Source of the DNA: an uncultured Prevotellaceae bacterium
GTDB lineage: Bacteria; Bacteroidota; Bacteroidia; Bacteroidales; UBA3663
Assembly: GCA_900319235.1 (NCBI GenBank)
Contig: ONNR01000019.1
Coordinates: 1-64,000, forward strand
Direction of reading: 5' to 3'
DNA: 64,000 bases
Positions within the stretch are counted from its first letter, which is position 1; every line of letters begins with the position of its first letter. A program made the position numbers and the translations under genes. Under the pieces are notes generated by a model. The model worked only from the letters and a program-made list of their open reading frames with translations. It ran no database searches and was not told where the DNA came from. Positions 41,844 through 51,085 of this stretch are shown here, in pieces.

Positions 41844-42515
41844 ATGGATAAAGACTTGCTGATAAAGGCACTGACCAAGTTCTTGCTCGGTATTATCGTT
41901 CTTGGCGTTCTGCTGTTCCTTCCCGCAGGATCCTTCCTTTATTGGCAGGGATGGCTGCTGATGGGAATACTGTTCGTCCCAATGTTCGTGGCCGGAATCG
42001 TGCTGTTCGCCATGAGTCCGGAACTACTTCGAAAGCGCCTGAACTCCAAGGAAAAGGAAGCCGAACAAAAGAGCGTTGTCGCTATGAGCGGATTGCTGTT
42101 CATCGCTGCCTTTGTGATTGCCGGACTGAATTGGCGTTTCGGCTGGTGGATGTTGCCCGACTGGGTAGCCTGGGTGAGCGCCTTCCTCTTTCTAGCATCT
42201 TATCTTCTGTATGCCGAAGTCTTGCGCGAGAACACATATCTTTCCCGCACCATAGAGGTCCAGGACGGTCAGAAGGTCATCGACACGGGTCTATACGGCA
42301 TTGTCCGTCATCCCATGTATATGTCAACAACTGTGATATTTCTGACCATGCCATTGCTATTGGGTTCTCCCATTTCTTTTCTGGTTATGTTGGGATATAT
42401 TCCAGTCATCGCCAAGCGGATTAGCAACGAAGAAGCTGTATTAGAGAAAGGACTTGAAGGCTATAAAGACTATAAGAAGAAAGTGCGATACAAGATGATT
42501 CCTCTTTTGTGGTAG
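41844..42515 (+). CDS. Isoprenylcysteine carboxyl methyltransferase-like membrane protein
   Basis: 223 aa, five or so membrane helices. The C-terminal signature GLYGIVRHPMYMSTTVIFLT followed by RISNEEAVLEKGLEGYKDYKKKVRYKMIP is that of the ICMT/PEMT-type membrane methyltransferases, with RHPMY and E.....Y..Y as the SAM- and substrate-binding parts. Substrate in bacteria is unknown. Stands alone, with a promoter at 41777 and a dispersed palindromic repeat after it. Confidence 0.88.
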   Translation: MDKDLLIKALTKFLLGIIVLGVLLFLPAGSFLYWQGWLLMGILFVPMFVAGIVLFAMSPELLRKRLNSKEKEAEQKSVVAMSGLLFIAAFVIAGLNWRFGWWMLPDWVAWVSAFLFLASYLLYAEVLRENTYLSRTIEVQDGQKVIDTGLYGIVRHPMYMSTTVIFLTMPLLLGSPISFLVMLGYIPVIAKRISNEEAVLEKGLEGYKDYKKKVRYKMIPLLW

Positions 42516-42543
42516 TTCACGTCTTCTCTGTTCGCCTAAAAAC

Positions 42544-42627
42544 AGACCCCTAATCCCCCTGCTTAGGGGGAGGAATTATATCCGAACTAGCAGGTCATCC
42601 CCATAAGCAGGGGGACCGAGAGGGTCC
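42544..42627. repeat. Dispersed C-rich palindromic element, copy 1
   Basis: Outer arms AGACCCCTA... / ...AGGGTCCT; inside are two short palindromes, CCCCCTGCTTAGGGGG and CCCCATAAGCAGGGGG. Related copies at 54775-54810 (partial) and 58130-58216. Copies 1 and 2 sit at the two ends of the 42.8-54.8 kb operon. Confidence 0.8.
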
Positions 42628-42740
42628 TATTAACGTTAAAAATATTCGTGTGATTCGTGTTCAAAACCAACCCGAAAACACGCAAATAATTAGTATTTTC
42701 TCACCCAAAAAACTCATTTCACCATTTTTTCTCCTTTTTA

Positions 42741-42772
42741 TTTTGTTCTTACATTTTTTTCTCATATATTTG
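42741..42772 (+). promoter_or_regulatory. Promoter of the DUF4062/AAA/RyR-channel operon
   Basis: TTTTG (42741-42745) and TATATTTG (42765-42772), 19 bp apart. Transcription would begin near 42779, about 26 bases before ATG 42805. It is the only good promoter box I see upstream of the six tightly spaced genes. Confidence 0.75.
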
Positions 42773-42804
42773 CCGCACAATATAACCACATAAAACTATA
42801 ATTC

Positions 42805-43494
42805 ATGAATACTACGACAATTCTTCGCCAGGCAGAAAACCTGGCGTCTGACGAGGAGAAGTTGATGCTATTGGGCGATTTCATTGGAGAAAATTTGGAC
42901 AGCCTGGAGGCAATGGATTTGATCCGGTTGCTTTCTCCCTTGGTGGATATCACCAGGCGGATTTATGAACAGAATCCTGTTCAGGAGACTATTTCCGACT
43001 ATGTGACAGCTTTGATTAAACTGGCTGAGAACTATATCCGTGATGAGCGGAGTTGGTTGGCGATGCCTCTGCTGGCGAAGGCTGAAGAGCTCCTCGACGA
43101 CCAGCCGGATACGGAAGAGAATGCCCAGTGGAAGTGTCACTCTTATTACGACATAGGCGAATGCTACTCGATGAATACGCGTCGCCTGATGGCGAAGAAA
43201 GCCTTTCAGAAGGCGCTCCAGCATGCCACGACTGAGGATGACAAGGAAAACTGTGAGTACAATCTTAACCGGCTGGAGAATCCCTCACTCAAATACGACC
43301 CTGTCGAGGACAGCGATGCTTATCTGTCGGTGATCGACGAAGTGGAGCGTAGACTCTATGAACAACTGAAGGGTGAGCCACGCTACATGGGCTTCTGTTT
43401 CCGCTATTGGTCTGCCAAACGTGATCTGTTGGCAGAATATGGCATAGAATGGCGTTCGCCAGGTATTATGAACCCAAGAGTAATATTTGACTAA
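42805..43494 (+). CDS. TPR-like helical protein, first gene of the operon
   Basis: 229 aa, soluble, nearly all helical. The region about 45-160 reads like tetratricopeptide pairs (DYVTALIKLAENYIRDERSWLAMPLLAKAEELL then KCHSYYDIGECYSMNTRRLMAKKAFQKALQHA). The rest shows no domain I recognise. It starts 26 bases after the predicted transcription start and ends 11 bases before the next gene. A scaffold or adaptor role for the operon's other products is plausible (inference). Confidence 0.75.
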   Translation: MNTTTILRQAENLASDEEKLMLLGDFIGENLDSLEAMDLIRLLSPLVDITRRIYEQNPVQETISDYVTALIKLAENYIRDERSWLAMPLLAKAEELLDDQPDTEENAQWKCHSYYDIGECYSMNTRRLMAKKAFQKALQHATTEDDKENCEYNLNRLENPSLKYDPVEDSDAYLSVIDEVERRLYEQLKGEPRYMGFCFRYWSAKRDLLAEYGIEWRSPGIMNPRVIFD

Positions 43495-43505
43495 ACGATA
43501 CGACG

Positions 43506-44450
43506 ATGTCTTCAGTATGCTACATCAACATCTATGAGATTCCCCACGACCGTGGTGTCAATATGGGCAGGAGTCTCATGCAGCAGTACGAAATTCCTGA
43601 AGAGGAACTTGTCGTTGGACAGGAACTGCCTCATTGGAATCATCGTAAAGGGGATAATCCTGTCGTGACATTCTACGACGGGCGACAACTCGGCTTGAAG
43701 TTCAGAGGCCTGGAGTTCTCTGTCAAGACGGGAGAGGAGGTGCTACTGAGTGAGGGAATACGATCAGATCCGGAATCTGCCATGTGGGGGATTCAATCCG
43801 AGATTCAGCATTGTGTCAAGTTGGCAAGGCACCATGGTATTGATATGAAACTGACTCCATCCGACGTTCCACCGCATCCGGGCAGCAGCTATTTCTGGGA
43901 TGCCCCACAGTTGCCGTCAGAGGATATGTATCCCTTCACAACCGATGCTGACGGCAATAGGTATCCCATGCAGTTCATTTGTCAGATCAACTGCGCGAAT
44001 CTTCCCGATAATGACTGGTTGCCCAAGCGGGGGATGCTCTGGTTCTTCGGCGAGATAGACTACTTTCTCGGCTATGACGTGAAGCAGCCCTATGGACTGG
44101 GAAAATGGCCCGAATATGCTGTCAAGGTCATCTATGCCGATGTGCCCACCGACGAATTGAAACGCATAAATCCTTTCCAGGAAGACGACATGATACCGCC
44201 TCATGTCATCACCTTCTCCAAAGGTCCTGTGCGTGGCGATGGTTTCCGACTTTTAGGCAAGCCCTACGAGGAAGATGTGGACAACGAGTTCGGAACGGGG
44301 TGGGTACAGCTGTTGCAGTTGGATACTGATGCCAACGACTATTTCGACCTTCGTTTCTACGACATGGGGCTGCTCTATCTGATGATCAATGTCGATCAAT
44401 TGCAGGAGGGCATATTCTCCCGCATACGCCCCTATATGACATCCTTATAA
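43506..44450 (+). CDS. DUF1963/YwqG-like protein
   Basis: 314 aa, soluble. The second half carries the YwqG/DUF1963 pattern: MQFICQINCANLPDNDWLPKRGMLWFFGE (about 155-185) and GWVQLLQLDTDANDYFDLRFYDMGLLYLMI (about 265-300). The family is common in bacteria and of unknown biochemistry. The N-terminal half (about 1-120) does not match anything I know. It lies 11 bases after the TPR-like gene and 27 bases before the DUF4062 gene, so it is clearly in the operon. Confidence 0.75.
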   Translation: MSSVCYINIYEIPHDRGVNMGRSLMQQYEIPEEELVVGQELPHWNHRKGDNPVVTFYDGRQLGLKFRGLEFSVKTGEEVLLSEGIRSDPESAMWGIQSEIQHCVKLARHHGIDMKLTPSDVPPHPGSSYFWDAPQLPSEDMYPFTTDADGNRYPMQFICQINCANLPDNDWLPKRGMLWFFGEIDYFLGYDVKQPYGLGKWPEYAVKVIYADVPTDELKRINPFQEDDMIPPHVITFSKGPVRGDGFRLLGKPYEEDVDNEFGTGWVQLLQLDTDANDYFDLRFYDMGLLYLMINVDQLQEGIFSRIRPYMTSL

Positions 44451-44477
44451 ATAAGCTTAAGCGGAAACAATATTCCT

Positions 44478-47400
44478 ATGCAGAACGGGAAGAACATCAA
44501 GGTGTTCCTGAGCAGTACCTTCAAGGACATGGACGCAGAGCGCGATCTGATCATGAACCGTGTAGCGCCAACGCTTCAGCAGTTGCTGGCGCCACAGGGC
44601 ATCACTCTGCAGTTCATCGACCTACGCTGGGGGGTAAATACCCAGGACGCTGATGAGAACGAACGGGAGAATATCGTGCTTCGTGAGTGTATCTCCGAAA
44701 TTCGCCAGTCTCGTCCTTTCTTCATCGGTCTGCTGGGCGACCGTTATGGCTGGATACCATCCGTCGAAAGTTGGCAGGTGATGCTCGATGAGATGACCGA
44801 CGAGGAGAGAATGTACATCCGTAAGGAATCCAGGGAGCAGAAGAGTGTTACAGAGCTTGAGATGCTCTTCGGTGCCCTGATGGATACCAGCTCTTTGCGC
44901 CGCAGTCTGTTCTGTTTTCGTAATCCGGCTGTCTATGAGCAGATGGACGATGTCGCTCGCCTTAGGTTCTGCAACCTGAATGATGAGGCCGACCGCAAGC
45001 TTGCATCATTGAAGCAGAAGATTGTCGATGGTTGTCAAAATGCCCGTTGCAGCAACAATATCTATGAGTACAATTGCAGTTGGGATGGTCAGTCGCTGAC
45101 CAGTCTCGATGACCTGGGCACGTTCCTCTGCAAGACCCTGCATGCTCAGATTATGTTGCATGAGGGTAGTAATGCGGTGGAGAATCCTGTCAATGAGTTC
45201 CAGCAGATGGCCGATGCCGACCTCATGAAGATTGCAAAGGAAGGTGAGCACTATGTCTATTGTGATTCGCGCAAGCGTCTTTTGAACGAGATCGCGAAAG
45301 GATATGATGACGACCTGAAACCCCGACTGGTCTATGCCCACTATGGCTATGGAAAAACAGCTTTCCTCTGTGAAACATACCGACGCTTTGAGGAGGTCGA
45401 TGGTCTGTTGGTATTCATCCACTTTACCCGTTATGGCGACACCCCCGGCATGGCGCTGAAGAAATGGCTTGCCGATCCCCGAATCCATCCACGGCGCCGC
45501 TACAGCCTTGACGAGGATGTGGACTTCGGCGAACTGGCCGAGGAGTTCTATCATGCTACCAAGGACCTCGATATGCCTCCACTCCTTCTTATCGACGATC
45601 TTCATCTGATGCAGGATGTCTATGAGTTCATGTTTGGAGGACTGCAGAACTTCTGTATGCTGATTGCCACTACGGAAAGCGAGAAGATGAAGCTTTTCTC
45701 CGAATGGGATGTCGAGAAGGTTCTCTTGCCTCCTGTCAATGCCAATGAGGGTGGGCAGATTGTGCAGGAATTGATGAAGGCGAAAGGCAAGAGCCTTCCG
45801 CAGAGTGTCCTCAATCATCTGATGGATGCCCGCTCCGAGCATGACGAACTATGTTGCGGCTGCCCTTTATGGGATGTGCTGATGGTACGCAAACTGACGA
45901 GTTTGACTGCCTATGATTATGAGCAGATCCGAATGCGTGGCGACGGAGATGCTGCCATCGAGAATTACCTGACGGAGATCACCGACGAGATGGGTAAGCT
46001 TGCACCTTATCCTGAACAGCTTTTCGTCGTATTTCTCCACGACGCTGCCCGTTTCATGAATTTCGGTTTTCTATGGACTTCCATTCGTCTGTTGGCTGCG
46101 TCAACCTTCGGTTTGCGTGAACAGGATTTCCAGGCATTTGCCGGAGATTATTGGAACCAGTTGGAGTTCTCTTCATTTAAACGATGGTTGGGCGACCTGT
46201 TGACGATTGATTCAAGGACAGGCGTCATCGACTTTTCCTATCAGAGCTATCGACAGATTGTGAAGTATGTTCGCCATGAGGATGACGAGCCGTTCGCTAA
46301 CTTCTACGAGAATGTCACGGCCAGAATGGGCAATCTGCTTTATGAGAATCCCAATGATGAGTTCGCTGCCCGTGAGATGGGAGCCATTGCCATCAACAAT
46401 CCTGCCCAGGAGGTGCTGAAGGCAGTTCTTTCCAGCACATTCTCTCTCGTTTGGCCCCATTTGGTGAATGCCGCCATCGCTCTTTCCGATCACGGCAACG
46501 ACTTCGTCCAGTGGTTTAGGAAAGTCCTGGATATTGGGAATGACAATGCGGTTGTGCTTGCCAGGGATATTGCAATATTCCTCAGCTATACAGGCGATAA
46601 GAAGACAGCTGCCGAGATAGTGGGCATCTTCAATACGGAAACTGCCGAGCAGATCAGGAAAGGTGAGGCCTATGTTTACCAACCTCATAGCTGGGTGAAC
46701 CGCAAATACAATATGTCCTTGCTGTTGCTCCAGGGCTCTGGCCTTATGTTTGAGGCTGGTGATGACTTCATGGGACGTCTGATGCTCAGTATGGCCGATG
46801 AGGGTTCGGCAGTCCTGAATGCGGCCATTCCCGACCATGATGACTATCAGCAATTGCAGCTGTTTGTCGATGATGCAAGGTCTTATCATGAAGGGAATGC
46901 TGTCGAAATTGATGATTTCGATTACGATGAATATGGTGCCGACGACTTGATCTCGTTGGCTGTATATCTCCTTTATCTGCGTCGTTCACCCGAAAAGGCC
47001 GAACAGGCCTTGGAAGCATATAATCGTAGGAAAGGAGAGGTGGTGCCGTTCAGTTATCAGGAAATTCAGGCCAACATGTTGCATTGTATCCTTGTGATGC
47101 GACGTGGCAATTATAATCCTCTTGCCGAATACTATAAGCTTCTGGCACCTCAGATGCAGCATCTTCCTGACGAAGAGGCTGTATTTGCGGCTTCCATGTT
47201 CTCGATGTTGTGGAACGTCGTTTGCCGTAACAACTTAGGTCGTGCCGATATGCCAAGGCAGGTGGCTGAGGCTCTCCATACTTTCCGTAGAATACTGGAT
47301 ATTAATCGGAATGGTAATGTTGCATCCGAATTGTACCTCCAGCTCAGTTTCTACAACCTGTGCAGTGCCAGCGAATTGTGCAACGAGTCGTACCTCTATC

Positions 47401-48548
47401 ATGGCGATCACAAGGCGGCCGAGAACCTGATATCGATGTTGCGCGATGCCATCAATGATATGAAGCATGCTCATAACAATACGGCTATCACCACTACGGC
47501 CTATTCGTTGGCCTATTCGGTTATCAGCAAGTACTATGAGCAGTATGGCGACTACAATAGCGCGTTCTACTATCAGAAGCAGCAGGAGTATGCCGTCTTC
47601 AACAACTTCCAGCGTTTCCGTGAAGGCAATCCCGAGGTTGTCCGTCGTTATGCAGCGGCACTCGATGGCACGGGCCGGCTGTTGTTCCAGTTCTTCCACG
47701 AATACGACCAGGCCCAGCAAAGTGCCACGCAGGCTATCATGCTCTTCGAAGAGCTGTTTGACGACAACCCCACCTCCCTGCATGCCGACGATTTGTTGGT
47801 GGCAGCCTATTATCAGATGATGCGGCTGAAGGTGGGCTGCAGGATCGATGAGGCTGTAGCACTTGGACAGCAGATTTTGGAAAAGGTCGGTCAGAAGCCC
47901 GAATCTGAGCCCAACCTGATGAATAAGGCATTGATCTTCGACGAGTTGGGCGAGATGTTCGACAAGCAGGGAAACACCGGCGATGCACTGGCAAGCCTGC
48001 AGACGGCATCGGTCATCCTGTCAATGGAGCTTGAGGCTGATCCTGACAACGACGACAAGATGCGCAGTTTTGTGATCAATAAGGTTCATCAGGCTCGTGT
48101 GTCGGCTTTGAGCGCAGGTGATGGCGCGAATGCGCTTCTTTTCCTGCAATACGCGGGTGAGGTGGTCGGGAAGATGACAGCCATGATGCCCGACTCGCTC
48201 AAGGTGCGCAACGTAGCCCTCCACTATTATGCTGCTCATGCGCAGGTGGATATGGTGAACAATGATATGGATGCTGCTGCCGACTATCGCGAGAAGATAG
48301 TCTCGATACTCAACGAATCCGTTTTCGTGAAAGGTCGTGTCGAGGATTTCCAACTCCTGATCGATTTCTTGCGCATGCTTTGTCAGACGGCCGTTGACTA
48401 TGGTCGTCTTGAGATGGCAGAAATCTGTGTGGGATTGGAATATCTTTTGAAACAGAGGGCTTTGCAGGAACGTATTGTCGATCTCGAACGGGTTGACATG
48501 GCTTCTACAATGCAATTGCTCCAGCAGATTGATGAACTGAAGAATTAA
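44478..48548 (+). CDS. DUF4062-STAND NTPase with C-terminal TPR-like repeats
   Basis: 1356 aa. DUF4062 domain at about 1-165 (IKVFLSSTFKDMDAERD, LRWGVN, RPFFIGLLGDRYGW), a domain also found at the N-terminus of NWD1/TEP1-like proteins. A NACHT/STAND-type ATPase follows: Walker A AHYGYGKTA (Lys293) and Walker B LLLIDDLHL (about 365-375), then a helical winged region. Residues about 750-1340 are helical repeats of TPR type. DUF4062-NTPase-repeat is the layout of signal-sensing STAND proteins, which oligomerise on ligand binding. In this operon it is the likely sensor or switch (inference). The frame is intact over 4 kb. Confidence 0.85.
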   Translation: MQNGKNIKVFLSSTFKDMDAERDLIMNRVAPTLQQLLAPQGITLQFIDLRWGVNTQDADENERENIVLRECISEIRQSRPFFIGLLGDRYGWIPSVESWQVMLDEMTDEERMYIRKESREQKSVTELEMLFGALMDTSSLRRSLFCFRNPAVYEQMDDVARLRFCNLNDEADRKLASLKQKIVDGCQNARCSNNIYEYNCSWDGQSLTSLDDLGTFLCKTLHAQIMLHEGSNAVENPVNEFQQMADADLMKIAKEGEHYVYCDSRKRLLNEIAKGYDDDLKPRLVYAHYGYGKTAFLCETYRRFEEVDGLLVFIHFTRYGDTPGMALKKWLADPRIHPRRRYSLDEDVDFGELAEEFYHATKDLDMPPLLLIDDLHLMQDVYEFMFGGLQNFCMLIATTESEKMKLFSEWDVEKVLLPPVNANEGGQIVQELMKAKGKSLPQSVLNHLMDARSEHDELCCGCPLWDVLMVRKLTSLTAYDYEQIRMRGDGDAAIENYLTEITDEMGKLAPYPEQLFVVFLHDAARFMNFGFLWTSIRLLAASTFGLREQDFQAFAGDYWNQLEFSSFKRWLGDLLTIDSRTGVIDFSYQSYRQIVKYVRHEDDEPFANFYENVTARMGNLLYENPNDEFAAREMGAIAINNPAQEVLKAVLSSTFSLVWPHLVNAAIALSDHGNDFVQWFRKVLDIGNDNAVVLARDIAIFLSYTGDKKTAAEIVGIFNTETAEQIRKGEAYVYQPHSWVNRKYNMSLLLLQGSGLMFEAGDDFMGRLMLSMADEGSAVLNAAIPDHDDYQQLQLFVDDARSYHEGNAVEIDDFDYDEYGADDLISLAVYLLYLRRSPEKAEQALEAYNRRKGEVVPFSYQEIQANMLHCILVMRRGNYNPLAEYYKLLAPQMQHLPDEEAVFAASMFSMLWNVVCRNNLGRADMPRQVAEALHTFRRILDINRNGNVASELYLQLSFYNLCSASELCNESYLYHGDHKAAENLISMLRDAINDMKHAHNNTAITTTAYSLAYSVISKYYEQYGDYNSAFYYQKQQEYAVFNNFQRFREGNPEVVRRYAAALDGTGRLLFQFFHEYDQAQQSATQAIMLFEELFDDNPTSLHADDLLVAAYYQMMRLKVGCRIDEAVALGQQILEKVGQKPESEPNLMNKALIFDELGEMFDKQGNTGDALASLQTASVILSMELEADPDNDDKMRSFVINKVHQARVSALSAGDGANALLFLQYAGEVVGKMTAMMPDSLKVRNVALHYYAAHAQVDMVNNDMDAAADYREKIVSILNESVFVKGRVEDFQLLIDFLRMLCQTAVDYGRLEMAEICVGLEYLLKQRALQERIVDLERVDMASTMQLLQQIDELKN

Positions 48549-48566
48549 TGGCAATAACGAACGCTT

Positions 48567-51065
48567 ATGTGTGTAAATGAAACAGAATTAACGGATAAGG
48601 TCAACCTGTTGGACTATGCGCCCGAGAACTTCAAGGACTATCTCCAGTATCTGCGCGATGTGGTCGCCTATAACGAAGGACGGCGACAACAGGAATTGTC
48701 CGCCATCAGTGGAATCCTTCGGGGACGGCATTATATCATCACCGGTAACGAGGGCGTAGGAAAGGAGGAGGCTGCACGTGCCATCTATGCTGAACTGAAG
48801 AAACTGGGTGTGGTCAGAAGCTTTGCGAAGCGGGATGCCGTCACGCTCTTCGATTCGACCGAAGGATTTGCCAGTAACATCGCCCAGCTGATCGATGGCA
48901 ACAGGAATACCCTCATCTATATACAGAATGCCGACACCTTTGGAAGAAAGGGCACCGTAGGCTCGACCACGGGTATTGAAGCTATCTGCAATAATACGGA
49001 AAGTTTGGACAATTGTGTCATCATACTTTCAGGAACCCGCAATAAGTTGCTCGAGGTGGTCAACAGCAGCCCGAAGGCTCATGAGGTCTTCACCAATATC
49101 TTCCATTTCGACGACCTGCATGAGGACGCGCTCTACAAATACGCCCTGCAGGGCTTGAGGATTCGCGAGTGTGTGCTCACCTCCGAGGCAAGCGACAGTC
49201 TCTATGAATATATGAGGTATGTCTATTCGATGCGCGGCAACCGCTTCACCAATACGAGCTACATCGACAAGGTCATCGAGAACCAGATCCTGCCACACAT
49301 GATCAGACGTGTGGTGGGAGAGGGGGGCAGCCAGCAGAGTTTCAGTCAGATGGTGATTGAGGCAGCCGACATCCCCGAAGTGGAGATTCCTGACCCTACC
49401 GACGCCATTGCCAAGCTCAATGCCTTGGTGGGCCTCGACGATGTGAAGAGGCGCATTCTCGCCCATACCTCGCTCGTGAGGCTGAACAAGCTGCGTGCCG
49501 ATAGGGGGCTTTACAACAGGATGCCGCCCATGCACATGGTGTTTACGGGTAATCCCGGAACGGGTAAGACCACAATTGCCAAGTATCTTGGCGAGATATA
49601 TCATGGCATTGGTGTCCTCTCGAAAGGTCATGTTGTGGTCACCGAACGCTCCAAGCTGGTAGGTCGTTTCATCGGTGATGCTGAGCAGAATACGCTCGAT
49701 GCCCTTCAGCGGGCTTCAGGCGGCATCTTGTTCATCGACGAGGCTTATTCGCTTTTTGTCAAGGCCGACGACACCAAGGACTATGGCTTGCGTGTTATCG
49801 AGGCCCTGCTGTCCTTCCTGGCACAGGAGGAACCCGACCTGATGGTCATCCTGGCTGGATATACCAACGAGATGCACGATATGTTGGAGTGCAACCCAGG
49901 GCTGAAGAGCCGCTTCTCCTACGTCTTCGAGTTCCCCGACTATACACCCGATCAGCTCATGGAGATCGGTCATAAGGTGCTGGAGCGTGAACATTATGTG
50001 CTGACACCCGAGGCCGGGAAGAAGCTCTCCGATTATGTGATCGATGCCTACAATCACAAGGACGAACACTTCGGCAACGGTCGTTTCATCACCCGTCTGC
50101 TCACCTCACAGGTCATTCCTGCCATGGGTAACAGGTTGTCGGCCTTGTCTGCCGATCAGATCAGCAACGAGCAGCTGACACGGATTGAGGCTTGCGACAT
50201 TCCCGATCTGAGGTTGCACTATCTGAAGCCCGAAGCCATCGACCGGCTGTTGCTCAATGCGTCACTCCAGGAGTTGGACAAGCTCGTGGGCTTGCAGACC
50301 GCCAAGAAGGCTCTTCACGATTATGTCACTGTCTTGTGTCTGCAGCACGAGCAAGGTACGCTGCGCCTTCAGCCTGCCAATCTGTGGTGGGAGTTCATTG
50401 GCCGTACAGGAACGGGCAAGAGTACCGTAGCCGAGATCCTTTCCAGGATCCTCCAGGGACTGGGCATTCTCAAGCTCGGTCATACGGTCTGTGTCAGTGC
50501 CGAGGAGCTGATGGGCAACAACAGCTTCAAGGTGTTGGAGCATGCCGTAAGGAAAGCCAGCGACGGACTGCTGTTCCTCGATATGGACGCCCCCGAATAC
50601 AAGAACCAGAACTACGATAATCTGCGCATGTGGATTCTGAACAAGATTACCGAGTACAAGCAGGTGACGGCATTCGTGATGGCCCGTGTCACCAACAGCG
50701 ACGAATCCATCGCCAAGACGCTGGCAGCCGGCGGTGTCGCCTCTTATCACAATTCGATAGTGTTCGACGATTTCTCCATCGAGGAACTGTCCGATGTCCT
50801 GGTATATCTTTTGCATCGTGACTTCAAACTGGATATTTCTGCCGATGCCAGGAAAAGCTTGCATGCATTTGTGCGTAATCTGAAGAACGGCGAATCGAAG
50901 AATATGCCCGTCTCTGCACGAACCATGCAGCATCTGTCACAGTCGATAGCAATGATTGCCCAGCTGAGAATCGCATCCGATGGCAGTTCCGACCCTGAGG
51001 TCATTGCCGAAGACGTCGACCACTTCGTGTGGAGCCGTCAGGCTTCGGGAAAGATTGGATTCTGA
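48567..51065 (+). CDS. Three-module AAA+ ATPase (SpoVK/CbbX-like)
   Basis: 832 aa with three P-loop modules. Module 1 (about 50-200): GNEGVGKEE, but Walker B is degenerate (LIYIQNAD). Module 2 (about 285-480): a complete CbbX/SpoVK-type AAA+ with TGNPGTGKTT (Lys334), GGILFIDEAYSLF and LAGYTNEMHDML, pore-loop and arginine-finger regions. Module 3 (about 570-730): GRTGTGKST (Lys618), but Walker B reads GLLFLDMDAPEY, lacking the catalytic Glu. So probably only module 2 hydrolyses ATP. CbbX-like AAA+ proteins remodel partner proteins. It starts 18 bases after the DUF4062 gene. Confidence 0.88.
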   Translation: MCVNETELTDKVNLLDYAPENFKDYLQYLRDVVAYNEGRRQQELSAISGILRGRHYIITGNEGVGKEEAARAIYAELKKLGVVRSFAKRDAVTLFDSTEGFASNIAQLIDGNRNTLIYIQNADTFGRKGTVGSTTGIEAICNNTESLDNCVIILSGTRNKLLEVVNSSPKAHEVFTNIFHFDDLHEDALYKYALQGLRIRECVLTSEASDSLYEYMRYVYSMRGNRFTNTSYIDKVIENQILPHMIRRVVGEGGSQQSFSQMVIEAADIPEVEIPDPTDAIAKLNALVGLDDVKRRILAHTSLVRLNKLRADRGLYNRMPPMHMVFTGNPGTGKTTIAKYLGEIYHGIGVLSKGHVVVTERSKLVGRFIGDAEQNTLDALQRASGGILFIDEAYSLFVKADDTKDYGLRVIEALLSFLAQEEPDLMVILAGYTNEMHDMLECNPGLKSRFSYVFEFPDYTPDQLMEIGHKVLEREHYVLTPEAGKKLSDYVIDAYNHKDEHFGNGRFITRLLTSQVIPAMGNRLSALSADQISNEQLTRIEACDIPDLRLHYLKPEAIDRLLLNASLQELDKLVGLQTAKKALHDYVTVLCLQHEQGTLRLQPANLWWEFIGRTGTGKSTVAEILSRILQGLGILKLGHTVCVSAEELMGNNSFKVLEHAVRKASDGLLFLDMDAPEYKNQNYDNLRMWILNKITEYKQVTAFVMARVTNSDESIAKTLAAGGVASYHNSIVFDDFSIEELSDVLVYLLHRDFKLDISADARKSLHAFVRNLKNGESKNMPVSARTMQHLSQSIAMIAQLRIASDGSSDPEVIAEDVDHFVWSRQASGKIGF

Positions 51066-51085
51066 AACATTTAAGGGAAAAATAT

